Shown: positions 61,954-64,000 of the stretch, in pieces | How positions within the stretch are numbered: position 1 is the stretch's first letter | Layout: each line of letters begins with the position of its first letter | Assembly (NCBI GenBank): GCA_019096155.1 | Contig: JAHCVI010000005.1 | Coordinates: 1,064,468-1,128,467, forward strand | From: Staphylotrichum longicolle | Taxonomy: Eukaryota; Ascomycota; Sordariomycetes; Sordariales; Chaetomiaceae | Direction: 5' to 3' | Length of the DNA stretch: 64,000 bases | Notes under the pieces: model-generated | The model's input: only the letters and a program-made list of their open reading frames with translations | What the model was told of the DNA's origin: nothing | Database searches by the model: none | Made by a program: the position numbers and the translations under genes

Positions 61954-62355
61954 TCAAAATTGCCTCCCCGCCGCACTCTCTATCAAAGCCGAAGCCCGTT
62001 CAGCTCGGACGCGCGAGTTCGGGGCCTCTTCCAACATCTGGCACACTAGTCCCTCGACCGCATCCTCACGATCCAATCGTTCTCTAACTCCCGCTACCGA
62101 ATCCACCCAGGCCATCATCTGCCTGTACGCCTGCCCCGTCTTGTGGCGAACCTCGGCGATCTGCCAGTGTGCTACCATCCGCTCCGGAAGGCCGATCTTC
62201 CCTAGCACGTATAGCATGGTCACGCCCAACGCCCACACGTCCCCTGGCGCCCCGCGCCTCGCGCTCGTGGCAAACTCGGGAGGCATGTACCACGGCGTTC
62301 CACCCCTTGATGTCTGGTCGCGTGTGAACTGGGCCATCTCAAAGCAAAGCAGCAC
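61954..62355 (-). pseudogene. Ser/Thr kinase C-lobe fragment
   Basis: The minus strand encodes CFEMAQFTRDQTSRGGTPWY, MPPEFATSARRGAPGDVWAL, GVTMLYVLGKIGLPERM and a helical tail ending ESAAGRQF. It is the part after the DFG region of the same kinase family as 19800-21273 (both have F-E-M and GGTPWY). The N-lobe and catalytic loop are missing. Confidence 0.7.
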
Positions 62356-62813
62356 TCAATATGTGGCGAACTTTGAGCTGGAAGTTGAAAGCATTATAGT
62401 GTTGAACCTAGCACGGCGGGCTCGGTTAAATACCGGGTCTATGTTTGGCTTAGTGGTGACCAGTCTGCCAAAGCACAGTGTCGATACTTGCGGACCATCT
62501 CCGACTCGCGAATCGGGCTATCAACGACATCATCATGGGCTGCGAGTCGCCTCCGCAACATGCTGTTCCGCGCACTCTTAACTTGTGTAGCGTCATGGCA
62601 GTCTGATTAACGCGAGTGTGGGGAAAATGATTCAACCGAGATCCGTAAGGACATATATCCGGTACCCTACGCTAAATCAGGCGATGGGAATCCGTGGACT
62701 ACCACGGCAACTAAATCCATCCTTCCACTGGCTGCATCCAGGTACGGTGCAATACTTTCTATACTGCAACGATGGAGAGTGGACCTTATGCGGGAAGTTG
62801 ACAAGCCAACATC
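62356..62813. other. Intergenic, promoter region of the right-edge receptor gene
   Basis: No supported gene. Confidence 0.4.
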
Positions 62814-64000
62814 ATGGCGTCGCCAGGCTCAACCGAATTCCAGTTCCTCATATCCGAACGCGCTGCATACCTCGCTCGAGTGCACGTCGGCGTCACGATC
62901 CCACTGCTGGCGCTGTCTCTTGTACCTTTCTGTGTGCGGCTGTATATCCGAGTCCGGCCGGTTTCGAGGCTCGCATGGGACGACTTGTTTATCGTTCTTG
63001 GCTTCGTACGTCTTGACAGCTTCGGCTTATTCTTGCCCATCACCAGAAAAAGACGCGTGCTGTGCCAAGCTGACACGAGATATCCCTGATGAAAAAGCTT
63101 CTTGCTGTTACCGACTGGGCCCTCCTCGAGTACGAAATGTTTTTGACGCCCCAGACCCTCTCGTTTTCAACTACGACGAACGCCATGAGGCTGGCTTACC
63201 TCGCCATCCTTACCTGGGTTGCCGCCATGACTTGCATCAAGATTTCTGTCGCCCTCGCGCTGCTTCGAATCCCGCTGAATAAACTATGGGCTGTCTTCCT
63301 CTATTCTGTCACTGCGGTCCAGGTCGCCTACTTCATCGGGAACATCGTCTTCGTCTTTTTGGTATGCCGGCCGCTGCACGCACTTTGGGACTTCAGCGTT
63401 ACGGATGGCGACTGCCTAGGTCCACAAGCGTACCGTATTGCATCTAACGTTGGGTCCGTTGTTAATATCACGACCGACTTGCTCTTGTCACTAGTCCCGT
63501 TGGTCATGCTCTGGAATCTCCGTCGCCCTCTCAAGGAGAGAATCCTAGCCTGTTGCTTGAGAGGGATCGGCCTGCTCGCCAGTGTTGCATGCATTGCCAG
63601 AGCCGTCATCGTGCGGCAGTGGGGCGGAACCGACATCGACAATTGGGCGCTGGCAACGTCGATTGCAACTTGGACCATTGCCGAGCAGTTGCTCGCCGTG
63701 CTTGCGGCCTGTAGCCCATCCCTTAAAGGACCGCTGGAGCAGCTTTCGTCGGTCTGGAGTCTTGATTGTCCACTACAACTCGCAACTGTCATTCGTACCA
63801 GAACGGTGGTTGAGGGTAGAGCTGGAGCTCGGGGCGGAAGGGACTTCGAAATCGAACCGGATCTCGAATTTCCCCGTCCACCCCACGTTCACGTTGGTGT
63901 TCATATGGACAAGATAGTGAGCAACTTATCAGTGTCCAGCGCCCAGTCGGATTTCATTGGACAAAGGGGTGGGCAGACACGGGGCGGAGAGGAGAGGCAA
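62814..64000 (+). CDS. Pth11-like integral membrane receptor (SAT4/rhodopsin domain), partial
   Basis: Exon 1 (62814-63005) starts MASPGSTEFQFLISERAAYL and ends LAWDDLFIVLGF. A 92-nt intron (63006-63097, GTACGT..AAAAAG) leads to LLAVTDWALLEYEMFLTPQT. The frame then stays open to the right edge, giving at least 365 aa. Spans include LGVTIPLLALSLVPFCVRLY-like text in exon 1, AYLAILTWVAAMTCIKISVA, FIGNIVFVFLVCRPLHALWD, VVNITTDLLLSLVPLVMLWN, CLRGIGLLASVACIARAVIV and TIAEQLLAVLAACSPSLKG. The conserved DGDC and LVPLVMLWNLRRPLKERI segments are typical. Such proteins are putative G-protein-coupled receptors for surface cues. The gene looks intact, unlike the fragment at 55752. Confidence 0.8.

Noticed and set aside
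1..64000. CRISPR arrays, bacterial operons or phage genes
   Set aside because: No regular direct repeats with unique spacers, and introns, TIR transposons and LINEs show the DNA is fungal nuclear.
13269..64000. A complete Starship with defined borders
   Set aside because: No terminal or direct repeats could be matched by eye, and typical cargo markers (DUF3723, ferric reductase, patatin-like) were not seen; only the recombinase supports the idea.

Overview
The window looks like nuclear DNA of a filamentous ascomycete (Pezizomycotina; a Sordariomycete, perhaps of the Sordariales, is an inference from gene families and intron style). Introns are short, about 44-150 nt with GT..AG ends. Genes are separated by long non-coding stretches. 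Repeats carry CAG/CAA-to-TAG/TAA and TGG-to-TAG stops, the expected footprint of repeat-induced point mutation (RIP). Families present are typical of fungal accessory compartments: NLR/NACHT parts, ankyrin and TPR pieces, BTB, 2EXR, Pth11-like receptors, FunK1 and other degenerate kinases, Fot1/pogo, LINE and Gypsy elements. No rRNA, tRNA or CRISPR was seen.

Layout. 1-13.3 kb: a sesB-like hydrolase that runs off the left edge, a small secreted 8-Cys protein, a membrane protein gene with one nonsense codon, a SANT-chromodomain gene, a complete but RIP-damaged Fot1/pogo transposon with 43-bp terminal inverted repeats, and a chimera of a NACHT P-loop with a second SANT-chromodomain copy. 13.8-19.1 kb: the most interesting locus, a six-exon DUF3435-like tyrosine recombinase (the family of Starship captains) ending in Cys/His segments and two chromodomains, interrupted in exon 1 by a second, 3'-truncated Fot1-like element. 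19.2-26.5 kb: BTB and pseudokinase remnants, an intact 2EXR gene, and a LINE whose ORF2 stops inside or just before the reverse transcriptase. 26.5-31 kb: an unrecognised acidic protein and a mitochondrial AAA-type ATPase. 31-36.3 kb: a junkyard of fragments (DUF7924-like, TauD-like dioxygenase, FunK1 tail, a BTB gene cut by a third Fot1 piece). 36.7-51.7 kb: a large membrane protein, a GH55 beta-1,3-glucanase pseudogene, an APH-kinase pseudogene, Gypsy RNase H, a 432-aa secreted protein, a 658-aa Thr-rich GPI-type wall protein, a NACHT fragment and an ankyrin protein. 51.7-64 kb: a divergent pair of unknown genes, Gypsy integrase, pieces of a Pth11-like receptor, an ENA-type Na+ ATPase and DUF4246, a Kex2-site-bearing PRPSGS-repeat secreted protein, a TPR piece, a kinase tail and a Pth11-like receptor running off the right edge.

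How it fits together. The apparently intact genes encode mostly secreted, surface or membrane proteins. The broken genes are mostly NLR, kinase and BTB families plus transposons. This fits a fast-evolving region shaped by transposon insertion, RIP and ectopic recombination. Whether part of it is an old Starship lying to the right of the recombinase cannot be settled from this window, because no flanking repeats or empty site could be compared.
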